The notes under the pieces are model-generated. The model worked only from the letters and a program-made list of their open reading frames with translations, was not told the DNA's origin and ran no database searches. A stretch of 5,897 bases of DNA from an uncultured Micrococcales bacterium. GTDB taxonomy: Bacteria; Actinomycetota; Actinomycetes; Actinomycetales; Microbacteriaceae. Each line of letters begins with the position of its first letter. Position 1 is the stretch's first letter. The stretch is from assembly GCA_903853515.1 (NCBI GenBank), contig CAINTU010000150.1, positions 1 through 5,897 of the forward strand, written 5' to 3'. This document shows, piece after piece, positions 4,736-5,897 of the stretch. The position numbers and the translations under genes are program-made.

Positions 4736-5897
4736 ATGACTTCTTCAAAAAAGCCTACCCTTCTGCTTATTGATGGTCATTCATTGGCCTTTAGGGCTTT
4801 CTATGCTCTAAGCCCTGACTCGTTTCGAACCCCAGACGGTCAGCACACCAACGCCGTGCACGGTTTTATCTCGATGATGCTAAACATTTTGGCCAACGAG
4901 AAACCGACACATCTTGCAGTAGCCTTCGATCTCTCTCGAGCGAGTTTTCGCACAGAAGAATACCCGGAATACAAGGGCACTCGAGGTGAGACACCACCTG
5001 AGTTCAATGGTCAAACCGAGCTCTTGAGAATGGCTTTAGAAGCCATGGATATTTGCACGCTCACCAGAGAGAACTTCGAGGCCGACGACATTTTGGCATC
5101 TCTGGCAGATCAGGGGGCAGATGCCGGGTACACCGTCTATGTGGTCAGTGGCGATCGCGACACATTCCAGTTGATTCAAGATGATGTGACGATTCTGTAT
5201 CCCGTCAAGGGCGTGCTAAATCTTGCACGCATGAACGACGAGGCTGTGCTCGAGAAATACGGCATCCATGCCAAGCAGTACCCAGACCTAGCCGCACTTG
5301 TCGGCGAGACAAGTGATAACCTTCCAGGCATTCCCGGAGTTGGCCCAAAGACCGCGGCTAAGTGGCTGCAACAGTATGGCTCTCTTAGCGAAATTTTGGC
5401 CAACGCAGATCAGATTGGCGGCAAGGTAGGCGAGAGCCTGCGCGAGCACCAGCAGCTAGCGGTTAGAAACCGGCGTTTGAACCACCTTGTGCGCGATCTC
5501 AAAATCGAGAAGACGTTCGATGATTTCGAATTGGCACCTGTCGATGAAGGCAAAGTTCGCGAGGCATTCGCCAAATTGCATTTCAAGTCGCTTTTAGAGC
5601 GCGTTCTTCGCGCTCGCGGGGTAGTTCCTGGCACAAAACCGGCCGGCGCTGACAGCGAGGCACGCGAAGTTTCTGCCGGCGCAGACGCGGCAGAGAACAT
5701 GGCTGCGGTTATTGCGCTTGCGCGAAACATTGAGTTGCCTGTCGACTCGACTGCAAACTCAAAATTGATCAAAGACCTATTGGCTAACCCAGCTACATCA
5801 GTGTGGCCAATCTTTGAAAATGGCGTGCTAACCGAGATCGGCTTGGCAAGCGAAACTGCCCGCAACAGTCTTATACCAGATGACGACGCTTTTGACA
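4736..5897 (+). CDS. polA: DNA polymerase I, N-terminal part (runs off window end)
   Basis: DNA polymerase I removes RNA primers and fills gaps in lagging-strand synthesis and excision repair. The first 387 residues are visible with no stop. The full protein would be about 880-930 residues, so the polymerase domain lies outside. The 5'-nuclease domain (about 7-300) is complete: LLLIDGHSLAFRAFYAL with D13, AVAFD with D65, YKGTR (79-83), FEADDILA with E115, D117 and D118, SGDRD with D140 and D142, and GETSDNLPGIPGVGPKTAAKW (from 190, D194) with the helix-hairpin-helix. The metal-binding acidic residues are all present. After an alanine-rich linker (about 299-324), the region corresponding to the 3'-5' exonuclease fold begins. 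Where the exo I DxE motif would be expected the text reads SVWPIFENGVLTEIGLAS (355-372), without DxE. This matches mycobacterial PolA, which lacks proofreading. The ATG gives the conserved N-terminus. Confidence 0.96.
   Translation, partial: MTSSKKPTLLLIDGHSLAFRAFYALSPDSFRTPDGQHTNAVHGFISMMLNILANEKPTHLAVAFDLSRASFRTEEYPEYKGTRGETPPEFNGQTELLRMALEAMDICTLTRENFEADDILASLADQGADAGYTVYVVSGDRDTFQLIQDDVTILYPVKGVLNLARMNDEAVLEKYGIHAKQYPDLAALVGETSDNLPGIPGVGPKTAAKWLQQYGSLSEILANADQIGGKVGESLREHQQLAVRNRRLNHLVRDLKIEKTFDDFELAPVDEGKVREAFAKLHFKSLLERVLRARGVVPGTKPAGADSEAREVSAGADAAENMAAVIALARNIELPVDSTANSKLIKDLLANPATSVWPIFENGVLTEIGLASETARNSLIPDDDAFD

Overview
The window is a stretch of actinobacterial core chromosome. 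The organism is probably a moderate-GC member of the Microbacteriaceae, such as a small-genome aquatic type. This is inferred from four things: the pyruvate kinase and GltD sequences look typically actinobacterial, a single-domain response regulator with an ANTAR output domain (PdtaR type) is present, two genes look leaderless with TANNNT-type -10 boxes directly before the ATG, and sampled lines have about 55% G+C. No database search was possible.

Layout, left to right. Positions 1-72 do not fit the gene that follows and look like foreign or mis-joined sequence. From about 73 to 452 there is only the C-terminal end of glutamate synthase large subunit (gltB). It overlaps by 8 bp the complete small subunit gene gltD (445-1899). 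After a 55-bp gap comes pyruvate kinase, pyk (1955-3397). A 15-bp perfect-stem bidirectional terminator (3464-3499) separates pyk from a convergent tRNA-Leu(CAA) on the minus strand (3506-3589). A 61-bp bidirectional spacer then leads into pdtaR (3651-4238, plus). This converges with a hotdog-fold acyl-CoA thioesterase (4239-4658, minus), with stop codons directly adjacent. A 77-bp divergent spacer leads to polA (4736 to the window end, plus), of which the 5'-nuclease domain and the start of the next domain are visible.

Functionally this is housekeeping: ammonium assimilation (GltBD, the glutamate synthase arm of the GS-GOGAT route), the last step of glycolysis (Pyk), an RNA-binding two-component response regulator, a thioesterase that may serve menaquinone synthesis, and DNA repair/replication polymerase I. 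The order pyk - pdtaR - polA recalls the pykA...Rv1626...polA neighbourhood of Mycobacterium tuberculosis, so the locus looks ancestral rather than acquired.

I found no convincing new biological system, mobile element with visible transposase, or CRISPR array. The real anomaly is the abrupt loss of gltB coding sequence at about position 72. It is best explained by a contig-end chimera, an insertion boundary or a genuine gltB disruption. Secondary points of interest are the tight bidirectional transcription arrangements around the tRNA, pdtaR and thioesterase genes.
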